Shown piece by piece: positions 33,671 through 44,469 of a DNA stretch of 61,266 nucleotides. Numbering within the stretch: position 1 is the stretch's first letter; every line of letters begins with the position of its first letter. The stretch spans positions 1-61,266 of the forward strand of contig JAYUKY010000037.1 in NCBI GenBank assembly GCA_043764015.1, in the 5' to 3' direction. Source of the DNA: JANYGM01 sp043764015 (GTDB lineage: Bacteria > Bacteroidota > Bacteroidia > Cytophagales > Thermonemataceae). Position numbers and translations under genes: made by a program. The notes under the pieces are model-generated. The model ran no database searches and was not told the origin of the DNA. It saw nothing but the letters and a program-made list of their open reading frames with translations.

Positions 33671-33710
33671 GAGGTGTGAGATGTGAAGTGTGAGGTGTGA
33701 AGTGTGAAGT
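33671..33710. repeat. 7-bp tandem array right after a stop codon
   Basis: Five full heptamers (GAGGTGT, GAGATGT, GAAGTGT, GAGGTGT, GAAGTGT) plus a partial unit, in strict 7-bp register, starting one base after the AraC-type stop. Confidence 0.75.
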
Positions 33711-33784
33711 ATTTTAAAATTTGATAAAACAGGTCTGTACCGTAGTGGAACGGAGGTCAGACCGTTTTATCAAATTTTAAAATA
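33711..33784. repeat. Large palindromic element
   Basis: Arms ATTTTAAAATTTGATAAAAC and its complement flank an inner GGTCTG...CAGACC hairpin with an ACCGTAG...CGGAGGT core. It lies between the AraC-type and FadL-like genes and may also stop transcription. Confidence 0.6.
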
Positions 33785-33921
33785 AAATATGATGTATTTT
33801 ACTTGTATTCATTCACAATTCACAATTAAAAATTCACAATTAGAAAAATTGGCGTTATTTTTGCAATTAGCTACTCATAAAACATACTTTTTAAATTCTT
33901 CTAATTATTATCAAAGCTTTT

Positions 33922-35442
33922 ATGAAAAAAATATTTTTACTTTCGTTTTTCTTAGGTTGCTTTTTATCTTCAAAAGCACAATTAAGTGGTTACTACCAAG
34001 ATGTTATCAGGTTTTCTGCGCCTACAACGCCTTTCGGAACGGCTCGTATACAGGGTTTGGGTGGCGCACAAACCGCACTAGGCACAGATATTAGTTGCCT
34101 TGCAGGAAATCCCGCAGGACTTGCCCTAATGAATAGGGGTGAGGTTTCTATTACTGGTGGTTTACAATTTAATATGACAAAATCCAATTATCTTGGAAAT
34201 GAGACCAAAGACAATAAGGGAGTTGTAACGCTTCCCACGCTTGGGTTTGTTTTTGGGATTGGTGCTGATGGTGAAAAAAGTTTAGCTAAAATACCTAAAT
34301 TTGCTATTGGACTGACCAGAACCAATAATTTTCAGCAAGCATTCTCTTATGAAGGACTAAACCGCATTAGTTCTATTACGGATAATTTCGTGGAATCTGC
34401 CAACGGTACGCCTTTTGGGGTTTATGCTAACCAAGCAACAAATGAGGAGATTTTAACTGTGCCTTCACTTGCATATAGTACATTTTTGATAAACCCTTTT
34501 ATATCAAATGATAGTAGGTATTTCTCTACTTTTCGTGTTGATAATGCGGCTGATACGCTTGTAGCACCCATTTATCAAAGAGAAACTGTTAATATCAAAG
34601 GTGGAGAAACTAAAATAAGTATGGCGTATGCAGACGACATCAATAAACATATTTTTTTTGGTTTGGGGGCGCATTTGGGTATTATGCGTTATATTTCTAA
34701 AAAAACTTATATTGAACGCCTTACCGTGCCTGCTTTGAATAATGGAGATTTAGAAAATTTTACCATAACTGATTATTACAAGATTTCTGGGGCTGGTTTT
34801 GGATTTTCTGCTGGCGTGATTATTAAGGCAAATGACAAAATAAGAATAGGGGCATCTATTGCAACACCTACTTGGTATTTTTTGAAAGATTCTTCTGCAA
34901 CAAAAATTAGTGCTAATACGAAAGGGTTTCAGTTAGAAACACGTGAAATAGTGCCTACACAAGCTAAATTTAAGGTAAATACACCTTTTAAAGCCTCTGC
35001 GGGTATTGTGTTTGTACTTGGAAAATTTGCCTTACTTACGGCTGATGCTGATTATTTTTTCTATCAAAATACGCAATTAGCAGGTAGAAATGGGCTTACA
35101 CTAGGTAATGATAATGCTTTTGTACAAACTGTGGTACGTCCTTTTTGGAATTTTAAGGGTGGTATTGAATTTCGTATTGAAAATGTGCGTTTGAGAGGTG
35201 GTGTGGCTTATCTTCAAAGCAATATCAAACCAAGTGATGATAATGTACAACGTGATAACCTGACCTTTACGGGTGGTGTTGGGGCGAGATTTTATAATTT
35301 TTACTTTGATTTGGTTGGTACTTATGGCGGGAATAACGGTGTTTATACGCCTTACACGCTCAATAATCAACAAGAATATTTTTCTGTTACCACACGTAAT
35401 TATACATTAGGTTTTGGACTGACTGGCGGGATTTTCTTCTAA
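33922..35442 (+). CDS. FadL/OmpP1-like outer-membrane transporter
   Basis: A 506-aa outer-membrane barrel with signal peptide KIFLLSFFLGCFLSSKAQ. The mature N-terminus has DVIRFSAPTTPFGTARIQG and GGAQTALGTDISCLAGNPAGLALMNRGEVSITGGLQF, the hatch-region pattern NPAGL of the FadL/TodX family. Long alternating strands continue to a C-terminal TLGFGLTGGIFF with terminal Phe. It probably takes up hydrophobic molecules such as long-chain fatty acids, which would fit the acyl-CoA dehydrogenase 1.4 kb upstream; the link is inference. A strong terminator follows. Confidence 0.82.
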   Translation: MKKIFLLSFFLGCFLSSKAQLSGYYQDVIRFSAPTTPFGTARIQGLGGAQTALGTDISCLAGNPAGLALMNRGEVSITGGLQFNMTKSNYLGNETKDNKGVVTLPTLGFVFGIGADGEKSLAKIPKFAIGLTRTNNFQQAFSYEGLNRISSITDNFVESANGTPFGVYANQATNEEILTVPSLAYSTFLINPFISNDSRYFSTFRVDNAADTLVAPIYQRETVNIKGGETKISMAYADDINKHIFFGLGAHLGIMRYISKKTYIERLTVPALNNGDLENFTITDYYKISGAGFGFSAGVIIKANDKIRIGASIATPTWYFLKDSSATKISANTKGFQLETREIVPTQAKFKVNTPFKASAGIVFVLGKFALLTADADYFFYQNTQLAGRNGLTLGNDNAFVQTVVRPFWNFKGGIEFRIENVRLRGGVAYLQSNIKPSDDNVQRDNLTFTGGVGARFYNFYFDLVGTYGGNNGVYTPYTLNNQQEYFSVTTRNYTLGFGLTGGIFF

Positions 35443-35463
35443 GTAAAAAATAAAATTTTTCCA

Positions 35464-35505
35464 AACTTCCCGAAAGTTGAAAAAACTTTCGGGAAGTTCT
35501 TTTTT
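35464..35505 (+). terminator. Strong terminator after the FadL-like gene
   Basis: Perfect 15-bp stem AACTTCCCGAAAGTT / AACTTTCGGGAAGTT, 5-base loop, then C and a T6 run. Confidence 0.85.
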
Positions 35506-35692
35506 AAGAGTTTTTTGTATATTTTCAATGCTATTTTTCATTGATTTATTAGAAAAGTGCAATTTTATTCAGAAAACAAAGAACTTCACCAAAAAAATAC
35601 TAAAAAAAGGAACAAATAAAGCAAATAAAACATTTTGCAGGTAGTATTTTAAATTGCCAACTGGCTTCAATTTTAACTAAAAAAATACTACT

Positions 35693-36253
35693 ATGAATAA
35701 TCTAACGTACTTTCGTACAAAAAAAGAAACCCTCAAAATGTGGTGGTTGCGTTTGCGTCTTAATTTGCTTCCTGCGTACTTTCGTACAGGAGGTAAAATT
35801 ACACATATTTCAGAGGAAATGAATGAAATCCACGTAAAATTTCCTGCAAAATGGCACACTAAAGGTTTTGGAGGTGTTTTGCAAGGAAATACTATCTACG
35901 GGGCTGCAGAGCCTATTTATTCTATGATTTTGCACCAACTGCTGGGCAAAGATTATGTAATTTTCAATAGAAAATCAGAAATAACCTACAAAAAACCTGC
36001 TAAAACAGAAGTTTTTGCTAAATTTTGCATCAATCCTAGTATTTTCATCAAAATAAAAAATATGGTAGATAGAAAGCAAGAAGATGATTTTTCTTTTTCT
36101 GTGAAGATACAAGATGAATGGGAAGAAACCTATGCAGAAATTCAGCAAGATATTTATATTGCCAGGCGAGATTTTTATGATATTAAGCAAGAAATGCGCC
36201 AAATGGAAAACAACGACCTTAATTTCAAGTTTCCTACACAAGATTTGGTGTAA
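35693..36253 (+). CDS. DUF4442 (hotdog-fold) protein
   Basis: A 186-aa soluble protein of the DUF4442 thioesterase-like family: LRLNLLPAYFRTGGKITHIS, then IHVKFPAKWHTKGFGGVLQGNTIYGAAEPIYSMIL (central hotdog helix), then DYVIFNRKSEITYKKPAKTEVFA. Acyl-CoA or acyl-ACP thioester binding is expected from the fold; no substrate is known. Within the first 90 bp the word CGTACTTTCGTACA occurs twice, encoding YFRT both times. Confidence 0.8.
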   Translation: MNNLTYFRTKKETLKMWWLRLRLNLLPAYFRTGGKITHISEEMNEIHVKFPAKWHTKGFGGVLQGNTIYGAAEPIYSMILHQLLGKDYVIFNRKSEITYKKPAKTEVFAKFCINPSIFIKIKNMVDRKQEDDFSFSVKIQDEWEETYAEIQQDIYIARRDFYDIKQEMRQMENNDLNFKFPTQDLV

Positions 36254-36615
36254 ATTACTGTAAATTCTGATTGAGAAAAGATTAACGAAAAATTAACAAA
36301 GCGTTATATTATTAAAAAAATAATATAATTCTTTGTTTTTTAATTTTTTATGTTTAGATTTAAGCATTAGATGTAAGATATTTAAGTGAAAAAATCCAAA
36401 ATAAACAAAAAAACTTAAAAATATTTTGTATTTTTAGGTTACCTTTATGCTTATATAATGTATAAAACAGTAATTACGAAAACAAGAACTTATCAGTAAA
36501 ATTTACAGTTAGAAAACTTAATAGTTAAAACTTAATTCTTATGCTACTACATTATCATCAAAATTACCCAAACATTGATTCCCCTGCTTATCATCACAAT
36601 AAACAATTAAATACA
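36254..36615. other. AT-rich leader of the giant surface protein gene
   Basis: 362 bp without a gene. Runs of A and T dominate; a near-consensus TACCTTTA lies at 36440-36447, without a matching TTG at 19-21 bp. No repeat or hairpin of note was seen. Confidence 0.4.
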
Positions 36616-39600
36616 ATGAAAACCTTTACGCACAATTCCTTTCTGAAAATGCTTGCCAAGCCCTTTGGTATGCTTTTTCTGATGCTTTTGCTTGCATTTA
36701 ATGCTAATGCACAGACGACTTTTACTGGTACAGGAAACTGGAGTAGTGCAGCCAATTGGGACAATGGTGTGCCAGGTACTACTGATAATGCTTTTATAGC
36801 TGATGGTGCAACTTGTACGTTAGATATAGCAGCCGCCGTATGCCAAGATTTACAAGTAGGAGATGGCTCAGGGACTGGTGGCGCAATACTCCAAATAAAT
36901 ACCAATGGTATAGTGCTTACCACACGCAAAACAACTGTCTTTGCAACGTGTAGCATAGAAGTTACAGGTCTTTTTGATTTTGTACTTAATATTACTGGTG
37001 ATGCTACGACTCCTCCAGAATTTGATTTGGAAGAATCCACTTGTTTCGTACCAAGTACACCACTACTTGGAGGTACTTCTACTGTTAGAATAGGTAATGG
37101 CGTACTTGGTACAACTTTTAATGGAACTGTAAAACTTGCTACACCCCCTGCTGGTGTTGTAAATTTTAATAACCTTAATATTGACCTAGGTAATTTATCA
37201 TTTTTACATAATGCTGATGTTGGTATTAACATCTCTAATAATCTTATCCTAACCTCTGGAGTACTTGGTTCAGGAACAAATATTAACAGCACACTTGCTA
37301 TTGCAGGTGATTTGGTAGTGCCTGCACCTGGAGGTACAATAAAAAGAGAATTACAATTTAATCAAACTTTCTTTGATACTTCAGCAAGTGATTGCTCTAA
37401 TGCACCAATAGTTAATCTAGCAACTGGTAACAGAGGTACTACCCTGGAAGTAACAGATGTACTTATTGCTACAGGGGCAACCCTCAAAATGAATGCAACT
37501 TCAGGTTATTTGCGTGTACGCAAAGACTGGGGAAATGCAACAAATACAGGAGTTCTTGCTACGGGTGTTGGAACACCAACAGTAGAATTTATGAGTGCTT
37601 TGGCAGGGGAGATTGACGGTGCTAATTTCCAAACTGCAAATGTTGTTGTCAATAAAGCTGCAGGTGTGCAATTAAAAACAGTTAGTACAATAATATCTAC
37701 TGGCAAATTCTCTGTAAAAAGTGGTAATTTTTATATTTCTTCTGGGTCGCCTCAATTTAATAATATTTGTATCTCTGGTGGAGATTTCACCAACGAAGAT
37801 GCAACTACAGCTATTGTAGATGGCAATTGGACAATGCGAGAACTAGGAACACTTTATGCAGGAAACCCAAGTAGCCCCTTTACTGCTGCTACTATTGCAT
37901 TTAGAGGTGGTACAAAAGCTACTATTGAAATTACTACTGGTATTAATGCTCTTGGTGCGCCTATTGGCGTAGCTTTAAATAAAGCTTTTAATCAACAATT
38001 TAAAAATCTTACCATCAATAAAACCGCTGGTACTGGCATTGTTGAAAATTTTTCAAATGGTACTACTAATGCTACTGTTGTGAGAGTAAGACATGCACTA
38101 ACAATAGAGAGTGGTATATTTTTTATTAAAGAAGCAAGTAATTTTGTCAATATCAATAATATAGTAGCTGGATATACTATTTCTCACGCTGACGGCACTT
38201 TTACAGATGTGCCTGCGGCTGATTTAGATGTTAATGGAGCAAATAATAGTAGTATTACGATAGAAAGTACAGGTGCATTAAACCTCACAAATGTCAGTTA
38301 TGTAACTGTTCCTGGTGTTCCAAACCCTGCTGCTACATCACTTACAATGTGGGTAGGGGGCAGTTTTATAGATAAAAATGCGACAGAACCAACTCCTACG
38401 ACAGGATTTTATGTAGGTAGTCCTAGTATAGCTTTAAGACAGGGAGATAGACCTGTAGTGGTTTTTAATGGTTTTTCTAGTTGTATTATTGCTGGAAACT
38501 ACCCTCTTCGTAACGCACAAGACGCTCCAACGGGTGTGTTTGGCATTATATTGCCTAACGTAATCATAGGAACACAAGCAGGCACTAATGCTTGTCCTGG
38601 TGCGCCTATTATTGTTTCTATTTCTAACTTAGCCACTACAGGTGCTATGAGAGTATTAGGTGATTTTGTTGTAGGTGCAGGATATAAATTTGATACGGCT
38701 TCTAATAGTTTTTTCTTTGGAGACCAAGATACAGATTTCTTAGATATTTTTGGAAGGTTTTTGGTAAGTCCTGGAAGTACATTTTACCTTGCAACTGGTA
38801 ATACCGCAGATGGTGCTTTTATGAGGGTTAGACAGGGAGGACAGATTACCTTTGATGGTAGATTTAATTCTCGTGTTATTGTAACACGTGATATAACTGC
38901 AGGTCAGTATTACCGTATGTGTGCTTATAGTGGTTCAAAAGTGAATGCTTCTTATACAGATTTTTTATTCCAAGGAGCATCTAACGCTGGTTTTTTTCCT
39001 ACTTTGCCCGCCGCACAAACCGCCACACAATTTAATTATGGTAATGTAAGTGTACTTAATTCTGGTAATAATAGGAATTTCTTAAGTGACCCTACTGGGC
39101 TACCTGCTGCACCTACTGCTGGCACTCAAAGCAAAGGAGGATTTAAGATACTCAAAGGTGCAAGCGTTGGTAATGCAGATGTATTGAGCCCTTGTACTTC
39201 AGATGATGTATTCAGCCCTCTGACAGTTGGCTTAAGTACTGTACAACGTAATTTTAGTTCTTGTTCTTTCCAAGTGGGTGCTTCTTGTTATACAGGGCTT
39301 ACTATCAATACAGGGCAATCTCTTAATATTACTGAGGCAGTTTTTTCTGGTTCATCTGGCGGTGGGGCTACCTGTGATTTTAATATTGTGAATTTCTTTG
39401 ATGATTATTTTGACTCTGCTTTTAATACTGACGGTGTTAATGTGGATAATATCATTTATTGTAATGGCTGTTTGGGAGCAAGAGCAGGCGTTTCTGGAGA
39501 AGAGTTTGATGGCGGTTATTTTGCAGGAGGAACTGGACCAACTGCTGGGAGAGGTGATGGAGAGGCACGAGTAAAATTTGTATCTAAACAATCCATCTGG

Positions 39601-42600
39601 TGGACTGGCGAGGCAAATAATAGTGATTGGAATGATCGTGCCAACTGGTCAATCAATAGAGTTACTATTACGCCAGCCAATAATCCCGAAACAGCACCTG
39701 GAATAGATAATAATAGAAAACTTGAAGTAGCAGGCAATGCTCTTTACATTGTGGAGGTGAATAATAAAAGAACCTCTAATCAATTATTCCAATTTGATGG
39801 TGTAACACTCCACACTACTCCTGCTTATGGGGTTGGTAGCGAGGTCGTAGGTAAGTTTGTGAAGCCAAGAACAGTAATGGTGGGTGGCTTTCCTGTTGTT
39901 TTATTTGAGATTGCTTACAAATTTACTAGGGAAACTAATAGAGATTATGAAGTAATGGTGCCAAAAGGTGGTAGAAGCACAACAGTATCTATTAACTTTG
40001 ATAATCTTACCCCTAATTCCCCAGAGGTTTGGATTACGGGAGGGCTGATTATTGGTGGAACTTCAACAACAAATGAAGATAACCGCTCACTTGCCGCTAA
40101 CATAGTACCTGGTGGCTTAGATAAAACTGTTACTATAGGTGATAAAATAGTACGTGTTGAAGATGATGTTATTGCTTGGAATGGTAATAACACTTACAGT
40201 GCTATCACACATACTGGTACTGCTACAACTTATGGCAATTCTGGTGTATTAGAAGTAGGTGGTAACTTATCTTGTTATAGTTTTGGCACTAATCCTGGTG
40301 GGTATGTGAGAGGGAATGATTTATCTATATTACGCCTGTTTATGAATGGAGCACAACAAGTGCGTTTAGGTAACGGACCTAGAGATATATCCAATCTTGA
40401 AATAAATAAAGTAAGGTATGACCCAACTACTAATACTCCTCTGCCTGGTGCAGGTGGTGGTGTTACTTTCCAAGGAGGCTCTATTGCTATGACAGTAAAA
40501 AGAGATGCTATTATTACCTCTGGCGACCTTGTGATGAACTCTGAAACGCCATTTATAGTAGAACGTCATTTTACAATGCAAAACGGAGGGACATTAGACC
40601 TCGTAACAGCTTATGGCGTATTTGGAGGAAATTTTATAAGTAATGGAGCTGTATCATTTACACCTATTAGTGGTGGAAGAAGAATTTTCTTTACACCTAT
40701 CAGAACTGATATTGGTGCAGCCACAAGAATTATTAAGACAAATGGGCAACAACTTCCGCCAGTTTCATTCCTAAATAGTCCTATTCCTTGGGGTTCACTT
40801 GCTACTACATTTGGTATAGGCGGAAATTTTGCGTATCCTATTGGTGCAGGCACAAGTCAAATAGTAGGAACGGCAGTCACTTATAATTTGCAAGATAACT
40901 TAATTACTTCTGGTTCAGGTGGAAATACTACTGGGCTAGAACAAGGTACTATTATTGAAAGTCTGAGAACTGTAAATACTGCTAATAATACCACATTGAG
41001 GTTTATTGCTTCTGCAGGTGCTACATCAGGAATAAATATATTACGTATTTTTAGTGGAGGTACTTTGAACCTAAATCAAGGTGTAAAACTTGAAATTGAT
41101 GCTACTGATAATTCATTCAAACGTACTTTGATGGTAGAAACTGGTGGGCTTCTGCAGGCAATAGGTGCTTCAAATACCTCTTCTTCTATTACAAGATTTG
41201 GTGCGGCAAACCCAACTGGTACGTATGCGTTTACGGTACAAGGAAATATACGTGCTCGTTTTTATACTTTTGAGTTTATGGATGCTGATGGCGTAAATCT
41301 TGCTACTAATGCTGCTTCTCGTGCTTTAGACATAGATTTAGATGCTAGTGGTACACCTACTATAGGTGATGAGAGATGCTTTAGTAATTGTACTTTTACA
41401 AATGGTACAGTTGGAACAGCTGGATTACCTAGTACATATCTTAAAGTCCATAATCTTGCCTTTCCCAATTATGGTGCTGGAATAAACGTGTTGCCACCTG
41501 CTTACCCTGTAAATACTGTTTTAATAGAAAATGTTAGTTTTCCTGCTTCTCTTGGTGCATTTTCTTCTAATGTTGCTTGGACGAACGTGGTGGGTAAAGG
41601 TACGTTCACTACTGGAACAGCAACGGATAATAAACTGATATTCAACTTAGCTACAGGTGCTTTTGCAGGAGAAGATTTTGATGCTGATGTCAATAATTCA
41701 ATCATAGCATTAGATAATGCGAGTAATTGCATACGCTTTATAGAGCCTACTACTATCAAATGGACGGGTGCAGGTGAAGGGCTTGGTGGTGTAAATACTG
41801 CTGGAAATGAAGCATCTAGGGCTACACGCACACTTTGGAACGACCCACTAAACTGGATTCCGCAGCGTGTGCCACTTATTACAGATAATGTTTTGCTAGA
41901 TAGAACACATTTTGCGAGTAATTTAGATTATAGAGTGGTGTTAAGCACAACCAACGCACAAATAAGGTCACTTAAAATAGCGCAGGCAGGATTTAATGAC
42001 TCTCCTAATAATAATAATAAACGTATTATTTTGCAAGTAGGTACATCTACAACTTCTCCAATACTGCAAGTCGGAAATCCTGTTACAAAAGATGGTGGTG
42101 ACTTTACTATTGCTAGAAATGTTTCAGGTCTAACGCCTTCTACTGATATTAATGATGCTATTGCATTTATTGGAAACCCTGCTGCACAACTAAATGTGGG
42201 TGGTAATTGGAGTAATGATGGGCGTTTTATCAATGGTAGCAGCACGAATTTTGATGGTTTGGTGGTAGCAGCAAAAAGTTCTACTTTCCCAGCAAATGAT
42301 ATTGGGGGGTTGCTTTTTGTTGGAACAGGTGCTGCTGGTAGCACATTGCGTTTTAATGTGGATTTAAGGCGTGTAATTGCCAATGGGGCACAATCAGCAA
42401 GTGATGTGGTTGTACCAAAAGCAAATGCATTTAACAATGTATTATTTATTGGACCTACTACTGATTTGAATAGTAATATGTATATACAAGGAAACTTGAG
42501 AATAGAACAAGCAGGTGCGCCATCTTTTACAAATGGGCTTCTAACTGCTAATAATGGAGGATACATCATTAATATTCAAGGAGATTGGTCAAATTTTGGG

Positions 42601-44241
42601 ACATTTCAGCCAACAAGTGGAAAGGTGATTTTTTCTAATAAATTTACTGACCAAACTGTATTTAGAAACTTCAACTATCCTTTTTCTGTCAATGGAAGCA
42701 CTACTGTAAAACAACCAGAAGAGTTTTTTGAATTAGAAATTGATAAAACACCAACAACTAAATTGATACTAGATAGTCGTGTGTTCCTTACTGATGCATC
42801 TAATAATGGCATACTGACACTTACGAGCGGTGTAATTAAATCTTTTTATAATAAAGAGTTGATTATTGATATAGCCGCAAATGAAGGTTCTGGAAATAAT
42901 GACAGTTGGGTTGATGGACCTGTAGGGCGTGTATATAACTCTGCTAATGCAGATAGAGAGTTGAAATTTCCTATTGGTGATGCTGGCGGTTGGATTGATA
43001 ATATAAAGCTGACAGCAAGACTAACAAATAATGTCCGTACCACGTTCTCTATTACACAAAAACAAGGACCACCAGCAACTTATGCTACTGCTAACTATCC
43101 AACAGGGCGTATATTGCCAGCACCGTTTAATGTTATTGCACAAAGAGCGCATTGGAATTTGAAAAATATCAACTTCCCTATTGTGGCTGATATTACGGGA
43201 CTAGCGGCAGACACTCTGGACCGTCCAGCAGGACCAGGTGAGAGGGCTGATTTTCTTTATGGTCAAATAAATTTACCATTTAAACCAGCACAACAACCAT
43301 TGCCAGCATCAGGTTCATATCCTTCTGGTACGTTTATTACAACGTATCCAATTGGTCCAGTAGACCTTAACGGAGACGTGAACACGAAAGAAGTGAGTGT
43401 AATACAAACACCTGCTACTGATTTTGGGGCTAGTCTAACGAACACTGACCCATTACTCAAAATAGGACGTTTTTCTTACAAAGATAAAAGAGGGTTTGCG
43501 CCTGCGGTGCCACCAGTACCAGTTTCTGCTTCAGTACCAATTGTTAATGCAACTTGGATAGACTTAGAAGGAACTTTAGATCTAAACCCAGCAAATGCGT
43601 CAAATAATATTCAATCTAGAAATTTTTCGCATTTTGGAAATGGTGATATTGCTATTGCTTATAACTTTATTCCGCTTCCAGTAGAGCTTGTTAGTTTTTC
43701 TGGGAAATATGTAGATGATAAAGTGCGTTTAAATTGGGTTGTTACAGCTGAGAAAGATGTTGAATCTTATACAGTTTTCCGTAGCGCAAATGGAAAAGCA
43801 GATAGTTTTGTAGAAATAGGAACTGTTTTGGCTGATGTGAATGCACAAACACTTAATACATATTTGTTAGATGACTTTAATTCTTTTGCTGGTATTAATT
43901 ACTACCGTTTGTCGCAGAAAGACAAAGGAGGAAATAATAAAAACATATCAAAAGTAATAGCGGTAATAAATAATAAATATTTGGGTGCTGGTCAGATGTT
44001 GCTTTATCCAAATCCTACATCAAATGCACAGTTTAGTATCAATATTCCTGAGAAAAATGAAGCAACTAATGTAACTATTTATAGCCTTACGGGAGCGAAA
44101 GTCTTTGAACAAGAAGTGCAAAGCTCTGCTAATGGCAAAATAGAAAACATAGATGCTTCAAAACAATTAGGCGTAGGACTTTATCTTGTTCGTGTGAAAG
44201 TGGCTGGTAATGTTTATCAGACTAAACTCTCTGTGAACTAA
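36616..44241 (+). CDS. Giant T9SS type A surface protein
   Basis: A 2541-aa secreted protein. ATG 36616 opens a good signal peptide (LAKPFGMLFLMLLLAFNANAQ); an in-frame ATG 25 codons earlier is less likely. GTGNWSSAANWDNGVPGTTDNAFI opens the mature part. Two more NW..P..DN blocks occur, WTGEANNSDWNDRANW (~1020) and LWNDPLNWIPQRVPLITDN (~1760). These alternate with long beta-solenoid-like stretches rich in Gly, Asn and Thr. The C-terminus has a fibronectin-like VELVSFSGKYVDDKVRLNW domain, then the type A sorting domain (LLYPNPTSNAQFSINI ... VFEQEV ... GLYLVRVKV). A cell-surface or released adhesin or matrix protein is likely. A terminator follows, with a second giant gene beyond. Confidence 0.9.
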   Translation: MKTFTHNSFLKMLAKPFGMLFLMLLLAFNANAQTTFTGTGNWSSAANWDNGVPGTTDNAFIADGATCTLDIAAAVCQDLQVGDGSGTGGAILQINTNGIVLTTRKTTVFATCSIEVTGLFDFVLNITGDATTPPEFDLEESTCFVPSTPLLGGTSTVRIGNGVLGTTFNGTVKLATPPAGVVNFNNLNIDLGNLSFLHNADVGINISNNLILTSGVLGSGTNINSTLAIAGDLVVPAPGGTIKRELQFNQTFFDTSASDCSNAPIVNLATGNRGTTLEVTDVLIATGATLKMNATSGYLRVRKDWGNATNTGVLATGVGTPTVEFMSALAGEIDGANFQTANVVVNKAAGVQLKTVSTIISTGKFSVKSGNFYISSGSPQFNNICISGGDFTNEDATTAIVDGNWTMRELGTLYAGNPSSPFTAATIAFRGGTKATIEITTGINALGAPIGVALNKAFNQQFKNLTINKTAGTGIVENFSNGTTNATVVRVRHALTIESGIFFIKEASNFVNINNIVAGYTISHADGTFTDVPAADLDVNGANNSSITIESTGALNLTNVSYVTVPGVPNPAATSLTMWVGGSFIDKNATEPTPTTGFYVGSPSIALRQGDRPVVVFNGFSSCIIAGNYPLRNAQDAPTGVFGIILPNVIIGTQAGTNACPGAPIIVSISNLATTGAMRVLGDFVVGAGYKFDTASNSFFFGDQDTDFLDIFGRFLVSPGSTFYLATGNTADGAFMRVRQGGQITFDGRFNSRVIVTRDITAGQYYRMCAYSGSKVNASYTDFLFQGASNAGFFPTLPAAQTATQFNYGNVSVLNSGNNRNFLSDPTGLPAAPTAGTQSKGGFKILKGASVGNADVLSPCTSDDVFSPLTVGLSTVQRNFSSCSFQVGASCYTGLTINTGQSLNITEAVFSGSSGGGATCDFNIVNFFDDYFDSAFNTDGVNVDNIIYCNGCLGARAGVSGEEFDGGYFAGGTGPTAGRGDGEARVKFVSKQSIWWTGEANNSDWNDRANWSINRVTITPANNPETAPGIDNNRKLEVAGNALYIVEVNNKRTSNQLFQFDGVTLHTTPAYGVGSEVVGKFVKPRTVMVGGFPVVLFEIAYKFTRETNRDYEVMVPKGGRSTTVSINFDNLTPNSPEVWITGGLIIGGTSTTNEDNRSLAANIVPGGLDKTVTIGDKIVRVEDDVIAWNGNNTYSAITHTGTATTYGNSGVLEVGGNLSCYSFGTNPGGYVRGNDLSILRLFMNGAQQVRLGNGPRDISNLEINKVRYDPTTNTPLPGAGGGVTFQGGSIAMTVKRDAIITSGDLVMNSETPFIVERHFTMQNGGTLDLVTAYGVFGGNFISNGAVSFTPISGGRRIFFTPIRTDIGAATRIIKTNGQQLPPVSFLNSPIPWGSLATTFGIGGNFAYPIGAGTSQIVGTAVTYNLQDNLITSGSGGNTTGLEQGTIIESLRTVNTANNTTLRFIASAGATSGINILRIFSGGTLNLNQGVKLEIDATDNSFKRTLMVETGGLLQAIGASNTSSSITRFGAANPTGTYAFTVQGNIRARFYTFEFMDADGVNLATNAASRALDIDLDASGTPTIGDERCFSNCTFTNGTVGTAGLPSTYLKVHNLAFPNYGAGINVLPPAYPVNTVLIENVSFPASLGAFSSNVAWTNVVGKGTFTTGTATDNKLIFNLATGAFAGEDFDADVNNSIIALDNASNCIRFIEPTTIKWTGAGEGLGGVNTAGNEASRATRTLWNDPLNWIPQRVPLITDNVLLDRTHFASNLDYRVVLSTTNAQIRSLKIAQAGFNDSPNNNNKRIILQVGTSTTSPILQVGNPVTKDGGDFTIARNVSGLTPSTDINDAIAFIGNPAAQLNVGGNWSNDGRFINGSSTNFDGLVVAAKSSTFPANDIGGLLFVGTGAAGSTLRFNVDLRRVIANGAQSASDVVVPKANAFNNVLFIGPTTDLNSNMYIQGNLRIEQAGAPSFTNGLLTANNGGYIINIQGDWSNFGTFQPTSGKVIFSNKFTDQTVFRNFNYPFSVNGSTTVKQPEEFFELEIDKTPTTKLILDSRVFLTDASNNGILTLTSGVIKSFYNKELIIDIAANEGSGNNDSWVDGPVGRVYNSANADRELKFPIGDAGGWIDNIKLTARLTNNVRTTFSITQKQGPPATYATANYPTGRILPAPFNVIAQRAHWNLKNINFPIVADITGLAADTLDRPAGPGERADFLYGQINLPFKPAQQPLPASGSYPSGTFITTYPIGPVDLNGDVNTKEVSVIQTPATDFGASLTNTDPLLKIGRFSYKDKRGFAPAVPPVPVSASVPIVNATWIDLEGTLDLNPANASNNIQSRNFSHFGNGDIAIAYNFIPLPVELVSFSGKYVDDKVRLNWVVTAEKDVESYTVFRSANGKADSFVEIGTVLADVNAQTLNTYLLDDFNSFAGINYYRLSQKDKGGNNKNISKVIAVINNKYLGAGQMLLYPNPTSNAQFSINIPEKNEATNVTIYSLTGAKVFEQEVQSSANGKIENIDASKQLGVGLYLVRVKVAGNVYQTKLSVN

Positions 44242-44332
44242 AAAATAGTTGTGAGTTGTGAATTATGCCTTAGTACAAAGCACAAAATAATTCTAACAAA
44301 TCACTTAAAATTAAATATCATACTTTGAAAAC

Positions 44333-44372
44333 AAAAAATCCTTAATAATTTAATTATTTTAAGGATTTTTTT
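44333..44372 (+). terminator. Terminator after the first giant gene
   Basis: AAAAAATCCTTAA / TTAAGGATTTTTT stem (13 bp) with an AT-rich loop, ending in a T-run. Confidence 0.75.
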
Positions 44373-44469
44373 GTAAATAGAAGTCAGTCATTGAGTAATC
44401 TTAAACAATTAAATAGAGGTGTTTTTGTATTTATATATCACGCTTCATACATCTATATCACATATCATA

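Noticed and set aside
36594..37292. 232-codon minus-strand ORF at the start of the giant surface gene
   Set aside because: Antisense to signal peptide and solenoid repeats; composition rich in Ser/Pro/Val without motif.
41928..42569. 213-codon minus-strand ORF in the giant surface gene
   Set aside because: Same reasoning: a long open antisense frame produced by Thr/Asn/Gly-rich repeats.
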